From positions 1,992,501 to 2,056,500 of the forward strand of contig OU015568.1 in assembly GCA_907165135.1 (NCBI GenBank): DNA of 64,000 nt. Direction: 5' to 3'. Position 1 is the stretch's first letter, and every line of letters begins with the position of its first letter. The stretch is from Oikopleura dioica. Taxonomy: Eukaryota > Chordata > Appendicularia > Copelata > Oikopleuridae. Of the stretch, positions 22,321-33,308 are shown piece after piece. Below the pieces are notes generated by a model. It was not told the DNA's origin. It ran no database searches and saw only the letters and a list, made by a program, of their open reading frames with translations. The position numbers and the translations under genes were made by a program.

Positions 22321-25300
22321 TTAGTCTTCAAAAAACTGAATATTCCATCTGATGTATTTAAAGGCGCCATATTCAGGTAGATATGCGATTTGTCCATTTT
22401 GAGAGCTTTGACTAAAAATATTTTCATCTTTTGATACCACTTCTCCAGAGCTATCGATTTTCTCAGCGATGGCACAGAACTTCGAAATCCCTTAAAAAAT
22501 CTTCTTTAACGAATAATGAATTCGTCTTTTACAAACCGTTTTCATTTGAAATAAATAAACTGAACTTTGCGCCAGCTGGAACAATATTTTTTTCATTATG
22601 AACAATTTCTGGAAAATAAATCCGCCAACCATTGCCAGTTTTATCAAATCTAGTACTCCAGTGAAACTTGAAGTAAAAAATTTTTAGCTGATCAAAATAT
22701 TGAAAATTAAGGGGGAGGTGGTCGGGATCAGAATTTTCTCGACGAAACCAGTGGCCGACATATCAATTGAAATATTTTTATTTTTATAGAGGTAAATAAT
22801 TAAGCGTCAGAATAAAAGTACGGCGACACCCCGATGAGGATGACGCGAGAGTTGCCCAGTGGAGCTTGAGCCAGCGCTATCATAAATTCCTATGAAGGTT
22901 CAATCAGCAGGGTTGTCCAATAAGACTTTGTGCGCGCGCTTTAAACTCGTTTATTTCTGTAGGATGACAATTCATCCTGTAGAATCGGATGATAGGAATT
23001 TTCCATAACACAGGCTGAGGCTCCACTGGGCCACTATCGTGTCATTCTTATCGGATCAAAAATAGTCATGGAGTGTAGAAATCAAAATGTTTCATTTTTG
23101 ATGAACAATCAAAAAGTGTTAACATTTGATTAAAAATCCGAAACAGAACTCCTGACCACCTTCCTAAAGGAACCTCTTCGAGCTAGATCAGGCGCATCTT
23201 CACGGGCGCCTCATGTATCTTTGACTTGCGATTTTTTTAAATTTTTCTCTGCAAAAAATATCTACAGACATGCATCTTTCTATCGCAGCTTTCTGTTTTT
23301 TTCTACCATAAATAAATTTGCTACGATTGCAATAGAAAGAAGTTCTGCTTTAAAAAAAAATCAGCGCTGTCATTTTCACTGTATGAAATCGAAATTCATT
23401 AGAATTTCAACAGATCGGCATTCAGCAGAAAGCCAAGACGATTCGCAAGCGTTTGCTTAACTATAAATGATAGAGAACTGACAGCTAGAATGGAAAGATG
23501 AGTGTGTTTAGATATTGTTTGCAGAAAAAAAAGTCAAAAATCTAGTAAAATAAACATGAGGCGAGCGTTAAGAAGCGCTTGATCTAGCTCGCCAAGGTCC
23601 CTTAACAGCATCTCGAGCGCGAGCACACTTTCTTAGATCGCGATAGTTGTTTTATTACGATTTCCTTCAATTTTTGAGATAATCGAAAAATTCAAAAAAA
23701 AAAACTTAGAATCTTTGGTTTTTTTTACGTTTACGACAAATTTCATTCAAACAAATTATCAACTCATTTACGAATAAAACGTAAAAATGTCCGTAAAATT
23801 GCGAATATTTGTCTCTAGATGGCCTTTATTGTAACAAATTTGAGCGAAAAAAAGGAAATGTCGTCTCTGAGACTTAGAAAACAGCAGGAGAAGCCTCTGA
23901 AAAGAAAATAATTCATTCTAATTGGTTAGATTTTTCTGGTTAAAATTTTCTCTAGAGGCCGAGCTCAAAAAGTGTGCTCGCGTCCGAGAATGGGTGATCG
24001 TAAGTGCTCGAGCTACGATTAAAAACCTTTAAATTTATTCGTCGAACTCCATCTTTTAGTTTCTGAAAAATATAATCAGAATGATACGTTTCACATCGGT
24101 CAAGGTTAGGGCGTATTGTATTTGCGTCATTGCCTCTATAGAATCCTGAAATCATAATTGAATTAATTCTCAACAACAATCATACCGATGCCTCTCAATC
24201 TCTCATCCAGAGTAAACTCGTTTCGTAAGTATCGCACTGGAAATTGATTTTGACAAATCTTTTTTTGCAAGTTTTCAATATAAATTTCAAGATCATTAAT
24301 TTTTGCTTTAGCCTTATTGCAGTCTTCGCTAAGTACTGAGAAGGCATCCTTATTTCTTCTCTGAAATAAAAGGGAATCGTCCATATGATTTTCGAGTGTT
24401 TTTATTTTTGATTCCTGAGCCGCATGTTTCGATTCCAATAACCGCAACGATTTCTTACTTTCAGAAGAATATTTATCGAGGCTTCCTTCAATCTTTTCTT
24501 GATCATCAATAATTACTGCTGTTGAGGCTCTGATTTGACTGATAAACTCTTCATAACTTTCGTCCTTGTCTGTCATGCGTTTTTCAAAAGAAAACAGCTT
24601 TGATTCAGTTTTCTCATATTGTTTATCAAGTTTCGAGACTATGTCATCCAAGATTATTTGATTTTTAGATGATTTTTTCTTGATTTCTTTTTCAAGGGCA
24701 GTTGTTTTATCTTCCTCTTTTTTCAATTGTGAATCGAGTCTGGAAATTTCGCGCATGAATTCGCTATTCTTTTTGGACATTTTGTGAAAGCTCTCCATTA
24801 TTTCGTCAATTTTATTTTTTGTTTGCAATGATTTTTCCGTCATAACATTCTTCAGGTTGTTTTTGAATTCATTGAATGATTGTTCTTCAAGAAAAGAACT
24901 CGCCTTATTTTGAAGACTTGTCAAATTATTTGTAAGAGTTTCAAGGTCTTGAATCGCTTTCTCTCGGTGCCATTCTTCTTTTAATTTTCTAACGACTTCT
25001 TCCATCTCATATTTTTTCGCGACAAATAAACTATTCTCCAAATCTTCTGCTTTGTTCTCCAGTGCATGTAGTCGCTCATTCTGCGTTCTGGTCATATTTT
25101 CATATCTTAGTTGAAGATGATCATATTTTTTTGTCAAGTCTCCTAGTTTGATTTCCAGTTCAGAATTTTCGGAAATGAGTTCAGAATTATGCTTAGTGAG
25201 ATTTTCAATTCTCTTATTGAATGAGTCGCGGAAAACCTGCATTTTTTCTTCAATTATCTTTTCAAATCGTTTTGAATCAATCCTCTTTGAGTCTCGAGAA

Positions 25301-25433
25301 AATATATCTGGAATGGATTATAATTATGAAAGGACTCAAAGCTCCAACCTCTTTCATCGTCAGATTCGGATCCACTATATTGAGTGTAGTAGATATGGCT
25401 TTCGCTTTGTTGCTGGGAAAAATTCTCTGACAT
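22321..25433 (-). CDS. long coiled-coil protein with globular tail
   Basis: Five exons close in phase: 25433-25349, 25307-24186, 24145-24027, 22666-22537 and 22490-22321, giving 541 aa. Introns 1 and 2 are 41 and 40 bp; intron 3 is 1,360 bp and is filled by three inverted-repeat elements; intron 4 is 46 bp. The start is the ATG of MSENFSQ. After an acidic, Ser-rich head, residues about 40-380 form an almost unbroken coiled coil rich in Lys, Glu, Leu and Ser. The tail contains KLKDGVRRINLK joined to a block with GNGWRIYFPE and NIVPAGAKFSLFIS. The rod-plus-tail layout and the GWR/PAG pattern recall intermediate filaments with a lamin-tail fold, but I see no CaaX box and do not claim this. Exon 3 also reads on to a stop at 23952, inside element DNA, an alternative end. 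It is divergent from the CUB gene (255 bp apart). Confidence 0.7.
22711..23164. mobile_element. nested inverted-repeat element 1 in coiled-coil gene intron
   Basis: The outer termini GGAGGTGGTCGGGATCAG and the inverse near 23140-23164 pair imperfectly over about 25 bp. Inside, 22831-23056 forms a second, longer inverted repeat (GTTGCCCAGTGGAGC against its inverse). It looks like one element inserted into another, or a MITE with degenerate mid-arms. Confidence 0.55.
23165..23605. mobile_element. inverted-repeat element 2 in coiled-coil gene intron
   Basis: Termini of about 50 bp: AAAGGAACCTCTTCGAGCTA at the left against the inverse of GATCTAGCTCGCCAAGGTCC at the right. The pairing continues through the GCGCCTCATGT block. 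It directly abuts element 1 on the left and element 3 on the right. An open frame within it has no similarity I recognise. Confidence 0.6.
23607..23994. mobile_element. short-TIR element 3, overlapping alternative stop of coiled-coil gene
   Basis: The termini share CGAGCGCGAGCACACTTT and its near-inverse (right copy about 23968-23990). The right terminus overlaps the read-through of exon 3 of the coiled-coil gene, whose alternative last residues (DASTLFELGL) are therefore encoded by element DNA. Confidence 0.5.
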
Positions 25434-25688
25434 TTTGCAATTATTTGAAGCATTTCTCGAACACAAAAAGGCCCTATTTGCTCCGAGTAAGCAAAACCAA
25501 AGTCTTCATATTTACATTATGCGATCGTCGTAAAAAAGGAGGAAAGCCTGCTGATTCTTAACAAGGTTCTAAGAAGTTTTCCCTTGATAAACATTTATAA
25601 ACAACCTCCGTCGTCACATTGATCAACGCCTTTTGTCAGATATTTCTCCGTTCTTTCCAGCTCATTTTTCGTGTATATAAATGAAAAA

Positions 25689-27054
25689 ATGATTTCCCTT
25701 TTCTTCTTCCTATCTGCTGTAAGATGCAACGAAGTACCCATCGGCGGGGTCGGCCTAAAAGACACTACTGGGATGAGATGGGAGACCTCAGGATGCGTTC
25801 GAAACGCACTCTGGGCGATGAGAGAGAAAATGAAGTTTTTCGTGACGCCAAATTTTCCGATGAAATATCCGGATTCAGTCACTTGCACTTGGAAAATGAG
25901 AACCACCGGTGCGAAGAAAAGTAAGTTGTTGACCGTTGAAATTCTATTTTTGCTCAGTTCATACGCTCAAAACTAATTTTTCTCTAGTAAAAATCGACTG
26001 GCAAGTTTTCTGGATGGACGGCTGTAATGACGGAAATCAAGTCATCGTTCACGACCCAAAAGCTAACAAGCGTCTTGGTCCATATTGCGGCATGAAAAAG
26101 CCACCAAGTTATATTTCCAAAGGAAACCAGCTTGAAATTACTCTGAAAAAGGGCAAAACGCCGCATCCTCAAAACGGACGGGGAGTTCAATTTATGGTCG
26201 GATTTCTTGCCGTTGGTTCGAATGCAAAAACTGGAACAAGCAAAACTCCGAAGAAGGGAAATCGAAAAATTGGTGGCGGAAAAGGTGCTTTGTTGAAATC
26301 AGCTTCGCCAAAACGGCCACTTTTGCCACCACCTTCAAAAGATGGAAAAGTGAATGTTTCTCATCTTTCAGTTTCTAGAAACGGTCACGTGACGTACAAA
26401 CGACCAGTTCTACCATCGAAGAAAGAACCGTCGGGAGATATCAGAACTGCGCCGAACTCCGGTCCGGGAAATCCAGCCGGCCCGGCTGGAAAGAACGGGT
26501 CGCCAGGAGGAATGGTCGATGGAGTCTGCACTGATCCGCCAGATATGGGCTGTAACAATAAGAACTGGAAGCCACATGAAGACACTCATTCAAGTTCTCC
26601 GATCGATCTCAAAAATGCACCAGACGGGTATGGAAAGATAAATATGACGGAGCTGGCAATGTGGATCAATGGCGAAATCGCAGAAAAACCAACTCCAGCA
26701 ACGAGAAACACAAAAGCGCTAGCGCCGACTTTGGTTCCTACAACAACGATAATGAGTCCCGTCCGACCTGGGGTCGAAAATCTATGGCAATCAAAAAGGT
26801 CTCGTCCGAACGGGCTTGCCATCGTCTACGGCAGCGACTTCGATGCTGTGAATGGAACAGAAGAAGTTTATGAATATTATGACTACGAACAAAGCATGGA
26901 CAACAAAGAAATGATTAGAACAGTTTTACCGTTCTTGGGTGGAATTTTTGTTCTTTTATTACTCTTGGCTGTTGGAGTCAAATTGTGTATTTTTGCTGAT
27001 AAGACGAAACGACAATCACGTACTACTTCGCAACAGCGTTTCATCTCTCACTAA
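25689..27054 (+). CDS. CUB-domain single-pass membrane protein
   Basis: Two exons, 25689-25920 and 25988-27054 (67-bp intron, phase closes), 432 aa. MISLFFFLSAVRC is a short signal peptide. Residues about 35-150 form one CUB domain: Cys, then FFVTPNFPMKYPDSVTCTW, then DGCNDGNQVIVHD, then GPYCGMKKPP, the order of conserved CUB blocks. A low-complexity, Pro/Gly/Lys-rich linker follows, with a short collagen-like GPGNPAGPAGKNGSPGG run and a Thr-rich stretch, and then one membrane helix (TVLPFLGGIFVLLLLLAVGV) and a short basic tail. CUB domains bind ligands in receptors and proteases; with no enzyme domain here, a receptor or co-receptor role is the likely one, but this is inference. I cannot name an ortholog. 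Confidence 0.85.
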
Positions 27055-27396
27055 TTTTAACTTTCCTACTGTACACTGTCTACTTCATCATTAAAAATGC
27101 AAGAGAACTGAGAAAATAACTTTTGCTATTCAAAGTTGTTAGCATGCTGCAGAAGAAAATTCTGACTAACCCGAAATCGGAAATTTCTTGCAGAGAAAAG
27201 CGTCGCAAATCCAATGAGAAAGGTCAAGTCACTGAGAAATAGTCAGATGAGCGAAATAAGAACAAGCTTATTCAAGTTTTCTCATGGCATTTTCAAGGGC
27301 AGAAATAATTATTTTGGCATATTATCATAATCTCAAAAACGCTTCTTTCGTCGACGGCGCCTGTCAATTCTCATCACGAAAAATTCACAGTAAAAA

Positions 27397-28530
27397 ATGC
27401 GGTCGAGAAAAAAAGACGAAAAAACTGAAAAACCCAATCAAACAGCAACCGATGCCCATGAGCTGGTTAAATGTCTCGAGTGCCACTGGGTTGGGACTTT
27501 GAGAAAGACGATCGAGGGAACAGTCTTGTTTCCAGAGAAAGTCAAGACGCAGTTGAAGCATCGGGAAAATAATTTAGTACAGCAAATGCACAGAAAGACT
27601 GCGGCATTGAAGATTGGTATTGAAGTAGCCAAAAGCATGAAAAATGGGTCTGATAGAAATCCTGATGAAGATGTCGGACTGATTGGAAATGCAAGAAAGG
27701 GGATCAAAATGACTAGAGAAAGACTAATAAGCGTTGAAAGGGAGGAAAAGCGAAAGAAAAAATTAAAGTACACCGGCTTATTCTCCGACGAATATGTTGA
27801 TGTCGGCGCTAGATCCTGGAAAAGACTTTCTCGTCAGTAAGTAAAATTTGAAAGTTGTGCTTGAAGCCATCATGCTTTTTTAGCGGCAATGCAACGATAA
27901 CGCAGCTGAAAAACTACATGTTCTTTGGCATTCTGTTTTGGGGAATCATCGTAGGAATCAGTAACTGGGACTTAAAATAAAATTTTATTCATAATAAATT
28001 AAGCCAATTACTACTCGATGCTTGCTGCAAGAATCCAGCCCTCCTATTTGACTACTACTTGTCAAGCTGGTTTCAAAAGCTGCACTTTGACGAACGAAAT
28101 GAACCTCTGTGCTCATCTGCTTCATCAATGCACGAAATCGAAGAATTTTACTCAACCTCTTGTGCCCCTTTCAGACAAAAAAATTAACGAAGATGGTCTT
28201 GTATTCTCTGAGGAAGAAAATGGGATCAATCGCCGACGATGCAAGAAGCAACAGTTCTATGACCAAATGGTTTGCCGGCATTTGTGTTCGAACACCATCG
28301 TTCTGAAATCAACGAGGAAAGTCGCCTTTAAAACCTGCGAGAAATTGTGCTTTGAGTTAACAAGATCTACCTCTGATGCTGGCCAAATTTGTCCTTTTGA
28401 TAAATACTGTCAATCTGGCTGTCCCTGTAAGGACTACCAGTGCGAGAAGATTGAAAACGATCAGACAATGATTCCAGCTTGGGACTTGAGAAATCAAACA
28501 ATCAAAGGAAAAGTCAGATTATTTTTATAA
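27397..28530 (+). CDS. Cys-rich single-pass membrane protein, paralog of 2698-3652
   Basis: Exons 27397-27836, 27884-27950 and about 28039-28530 sum to 333 codons in phase (332 aa). The first intron is 47 bp GT-AG; the second (27951-28038) is the best of several choices. The N-terminus carries VKCLECHWVGTLRK, the counterpart of the CMECHCTG motif in the minus-strand paralog, and a longer charged helical stretch. A hydrophobic segment, KNYMFFGILFWGII, starts after an intron at the same position and phase as in the paralog. The ectodomain has about 14 Cys with RRRCKKQQFYDQMVC and CPFDKYCQSGCPC, and ends RLFL-stop. It may be the 5' half of the kelch gene that resumes at 33.3 kb, separated from it by the foldback repeat. 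Function unknown. Confidence 0.7.
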
Positions 28531-28765
28531 GTTTTCTTGAAGTAGCCATCATGGCTTACCCTCATGCCGCATAGAATAAACCAACTTTCTGTGTGAGGAC
28601 AATGTTGCGTATTCGGTTTTTTAACATGTCTAGCTCAGGCAAGCATCGATAGTGGCGGTGTGGTACTTCAGAGAAAGCGCCCTCTTGCGCCATTTTCTGA
28701 AAAAAAAACGAAAATAGGAGCGCGCAGCGACAAAACGACCTCGAAATCAAGCACTCCTGGCCTTT

Positions 28766-28805
28766 ACTCATCCCATTTTTGAGTCCGCTTTCGATTGTCT
28801 AACAG
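28766..28805 (+). ncRNA. spliced-leader exon (SL RNA gene or SL pseudogene)
   Basis: Forty bases beginning ACTCATCCCATTTTTGAGTC and ending GATTGTCTAACAG agree with the O. dioica trans-spliced leader as I recall it, with one difference (C in place of A at about position 23). The next bases are GTAGG, the donor expected in an SL RNA gene and absent from trans-spliced mRNA or its retrocopies. GTAGG can pair with CCTAC (28824-28828) as a small hairpin. I see no clear Sm-protein site downstream and no 5S rRNA gene nearby, although SL genes are described next to 5S genes in this species. So this is either a variant SL gene or a dead copy. Confidence 0.8.
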
Positions 28806-29752
28806 GTAGGAATTGTCCCCATGCCTACTCTCTCCTATCCCTCTCGCCTCTTACCACCAAAAACATCAACACACGAGAAACGAACTTCTGACGACCATAC
28901 CGACCGTATCGCAAAGCCACTATTAATAATAGTCTATTATGCTTGCCTGCTGGCAAATTAGGGTCCTAACAGCCGCACTACCGAAAAATTGTTAGGGTTC
29001 TAACTCAAAATTAGTGCGAATTAGTGCGGCATCCCCGTCCTACCCGTCCTATTTTTTTTCTTTGATATTTTTTCGTCTATTAGGACTGAATCGCCGTCCT
29101 AACCGTACTAATTAGGAGGCTCTTTTTCATCATCCAATCGGCGCGCGCTTCCCACCAGGCGCGGAGGACAAATTGGTGGAAGATTGAAAAAAGAATGGAG
29201 CTGAATGGATGAGAAAAACGAATGACCCGCCATGATTCAAAATCGAATTCAATATATAATGAATGCTGATGAACTATTTTCTCTTTGTTATTTGCAGTAA
29301 AGGGTTCAAAATATATGCGAGACAAATTTCAGAGGCAGAAATGAAAAATAAGGACAGTTGCAACGCCTTTTACTTTTCAAGTAACATATTTTTTCTTTAA
29401 ATAGCTATATTAAAACAGCCTTATCTCAAAAAATCTAAAAGCCGCAATCTCAATAATGGGTGTTTATATGTAACAGACACTTGGCTTTTATCCTCAATAA
29501 AAATTTTATGCATAGCTATTGGGAATATTTTTTAAAAATTTTTTTTCTAATGTCCGAACAGGACTAATATGGAAAATTTCACGTTTTTAAAAGGAATCTC
29601 CAAGAATTTTTTCTGGTTTATAGGTGCTAGAAACATGGTCAATGGCTTATATTGGAGCTTTCTAAGCGTTTTCTACTCATAACTGGAATAATAAATGATC
29701 TGGGTATCCTCTGAGATTTTCTAGCGCCTCGAAGTTGACTGAAACTACCAGA
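28806..29752. other. non-genic spacer downstream of SL
   Basis: Pyrimidine-rich tract (28824-28860), then repeated short motifs such as TTAGTGCG and GTCCTA around 28960-29120, then AT-rich DNA. No supportable gene. Confidence 0.4.
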
Positions 29753-32700
29753 TACGAGAATTCAAGAATTTGAACTTTTGTTCTAGGCGTGCTATGATTA
29801 CGATCGATAGCTTTTCTTGAAGCTAAGTAATCACTGAATTCATCGACGTGATATTTTTGGAACCAGCTGGTCATTCTGGTGGTTCGTCGCGGTCCAAACC
29901 TTCGGATGGATTGAGATCCGGCAATATGTATATCAGAATGCATATTTTTTGATAAGAAGTCGTTCCAACAGATTTTCAAACAAAACCATTCCGTTGACCG
30001 ACCGTTTCACAGCGGTTCCAAACGGTTCACGCTCCGAGTATTCACAAAATATTGAAATATGTATATCAAAATGCCTCTCTACTCAAGAGGCCTCTTTAAA
30101 ACTCATTTTCGAACAGAACCACTTGGCTAACCGCCCGGTTCACAGTGGTTCAAAGCGGTTCACGGTCTGAATACTCACAAAATATTGAAATATGTATATC
30201 AAAATGCCTATCTACTCAAGAGGACTCTTTAAAACTTACTTTCGAACAGAACCACTTGGCTTACCGCCCGGTTCACAGCGGCTCAGAGCGGTTCACGGTC
30301 TGAATATTCACAGAATATTGAAAGATGAACATTAAAATGCTTTTCTACTCAAGAGGAGTCTTTTAAACTGATTTACGAACCAAAGCACTTGGCTAACCGC
30401 CCAGTTCAGAGCGGTTCAGAGTAGTTCACGCTCTAAGTATTCACAAAATGCTGAAATATAAATATCAAAATGTATCTATAAGTCTTTTTAACAGATATTC
30501 GAACCAAACTACTTGGCTAAATGACTGGTTCGTCGTGGTTCAAGACAGTTCATCTTCTATTTACAGTCCCATTCATAAAATTGAGTCTGCGACGGGGCGA
30601 AGCTGATCCGAAGGTGAGGCCAGTCTCGTTTATTCAATTGAGTCGGTGACGGGGCGAAACCGACCCGAAGGGGAAGCCAGTCTCGCTTATTCAATTGAGT
30701 TTGCGACGGGGCCAAGCCGACCCGAACGGGAGGCCAGTCTCGTTTATTCAATTGAATCTGTGACGGGGCGAAGCCGACCCGAAGGGAGGCCAGTCTCGTT
30801 TATTCAATTAAGTTTGCGACGGGGCAAAGTCGACCCGAAGGGAGGCCAGTCTCGTTTATTCAATTGAGTCAGTGACGAGGCGAAGCCGACCCGAAGGGGA
30901 GGCCAGTATCGTTTATTCAATTGAGTCAGTGACGGGGCGAAGCCGACCCGAAGGGAGGCCAGTCTCGTTTATTCAATTGAGTCTGTGACGGGGCGAATCC
31001 GACCGGAAGGGAGGCCAGTCTCGTTTATTCAATTCAGTTTGCGACGGGGCGAAGCCGACCAGAAGGGGACGCCAGTCTCGTTCATTCAATTCAGTTTGCG
31101 ACGGGGCGAAGCCGACCCGAAGGGGAGGCCAGTCTCGTTCATTCAATTCAGTTTGCGACGGGGCGAAGCCGACCAGAAGGGGACGCCAGTCTCGTTCATT
31201 CAATTCAGTTTGCGACAAGGCGAAGCCGACCCGAAGGGGAGGCCAGTCTCGTTTATTCAATTGAGTCTGCGACGTGGCGAAGCCGATCCGAAGGGAGGCC
31301 AGTCTCGTTTATTCGCAGACTAAATTGAATAAACTGGACTGGCCATTCGGATCGACCTGGCCCCGTCCCAGACTGTATTGAATAAATGGAACCGGCCTCC
31401 CCTTCTGGTCGGCTTTGCCCCGTCGCAAACTTAATTGAATAAACGAGACTGGCCTCCCTTCGGGTCGGCTTTGCCTCGTCACAGACTCAATTGAATAAAC
31501 GAGACTAGCCTCCCCTTCGGGTCGGCTTCGCCCCGTCACTGACTCAATTGAATAAACGATACTGGCCTCCCTTCGGGTCGGCTTCGCTCGTCACTGACTC
31601 AATTGAATAAACGATACTGGTCTCCCCTTCGGGTCGTCTTCGCCTCGTCACTGACTCAATTGAATAAACGAGACTGGCCTCCCCTTCGGGTCGGCTTCGC
31701 CCCGTCGCAAACTGAATTGAATGAACGAGACTGGCGTCCCCTTCTGGTCGGCTTCGCCCCGTCGCAAACTGAATTGAATAAACGAGACTGGCCTCCCCTT
31801 CCGGTCGGATTCGCCCCGTCACAGACTCAATTGAATAAACGAGACTGGCCTCCCCTTCGGGTCGGCTTCGCCCCGTCACTGACTCAATTGAATAAAGGAT
31901 ACTGGCATCCCCTTCGGGTCGGCTTCGCCTCGTCACTGACTCAATTGAATAAACGAGACTGGCCTCCCTTCGGGTCGACTTTGCCCCGTCGCAAACTTAA
32001 TTGAATAAACGAGACTGGCCTCCCCTTCGGGTCGGCTTCGCCCCGTCACAGATTCAATTGAATAAACGAGACTGGCCTCCCGTTCGGGTCGGCTTGGCCC
32101 CGTCGCAGACTCAATTTTATGAATGAGACTGTAAATAGAAGATGAACTGTCTTGAACCACGACGAACCAGTCATTTAGCCAAGTAGTTTGGTTCGAATAT
32201 CTGTTAAAAAGACTTATAGATACATTTTGATATTTATATTTCAGCATTTTGTGAATACTTAGAGCGTGAACTACTCTGAACCGCTCTGAACCGGGCGGTT
32301 AGCCAAGTGCTTTGGTTCGTAAATCAGTTTAAAAGACTCCTTTTGAGTAGAAAAGCATTTTAATGTACATCTTTCAATATTCTGTGAATATTCAGACCGT
32401 GAACCGCTCTGAACCGCTGTGAACCGGGCGGTAAGCCAAGTGGTTCTGTTCGAAAGTAAGTTTAAAAGAGTCCTCTTGAGTCGATAGGCATTTTGATATA
32501 CATATTTCAATATTTTGTGAGTATTCAGACCGTGAACCGCTTTGAACCACTGTGAACCGGGCGGTTAGCCAAGTGGTTCTGTTCGAAAATCAGTTTGAAA
32601 AATTCCTTTTTAGTAGAGAAGCATTTTTATATACATATTTCAATATTTTGTGAATACTCGGAGCGTGAACCGTTTTGAACCGCTGTGAACCGGTCGGTCA

Positions 32701-32942
32701 ACGAAGTGGTTTTGTTTGAAAATCTGTTGGAACGACTTCTTATCAAAAAATATGCATTTTGATATATATATTGCCGGATCTCAATCCATCCAAAGGTTTG
32801 AACCGCGACGAACCACCAGAATGACCAGCTGGTTCCAAAAATATCACGTCGATGAATTCAGTGATTACTGAGCTTCAAGAAAAGCTATCGATCGTAATCA
32901 TAGCACGCCTAGAACAAAAGTTCAAATTCTTGAATCCCGTAT
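29753..32942. repeat. 3.2-kb foldback repeat with nested tandem arrays
   Basis: Two arms of about 1.6 kb in inverted orientation around a 12-bp spacer near 31315-31326. From outside in, each arm has a unique segment of about 220 bp (29753-29974, 32706-32942), four to five copies of a unit of about 130 bp rich in GGTTCA motifs (29975-30570, 32115-32705), and about 13 copies of a 56-57-bp unit containing GACGGGGCGAAGCCGACCCG (30580-31314, 31327-32112). Arms differ by scattered substitutions. Because 57 is a multiple of three, the arrays read as open frames on both strands; these are not genes. No target duplication is clear. It resembles foldback transposons, which likewise carry tandem repeats in long inverted termini. 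Confidence 0.85.
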
Positions 32943-33308
32943 AATTATCACGTTTTTTTTGAAACTTTAAAAATTATTTAAAAAATATTCCCAACTCTCA
33001 CGGCATCGAGACATATATCATTCGAATCGCCAGCTTCTGCGTTTTCGATACATATATATTTCCCTTTTGCGGCTTTCAAAAAATTTTTTTGTGTCCGACC
33101 CTATTCTAAAAGACCTAATTGAGCTTGATTTTATTCAGCAAACATCTGAAAAGAAAATGCATATCACGAGTAATCCATTTTTCGCATTTCATGATGATGT
33201 CTTTCCAGCTTTTGCGAAAAACATCGCATCTCAGAGATTATTTCCTCCGTCAGGAAACGCTCCCAAAACTATAAAACATAAGTTCCAAGGGAAAAAATGC
33301 ACTCACAG

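Noticed and set aside
23952-24179. Separate small minus-strand gene
   Set aside because: Its 5' part is exon 3 of the coiled-coil gene, joined by a 40-bp GT-AG intron; the 3' part is element DNA.
30557-32247. Long open frames on both strands inside the foldback repeat (for example 30985-31323 and 31544-31936)
   Set aside because: They follow the 57-bp tandem unit, a multiple of three, on both strands equally. Composition and symmetry show repeat DNA, not genes.
29753-32942. CRISPR array
   Set aside because: Repeats have no unique spacers and the genome is eukaryotic.
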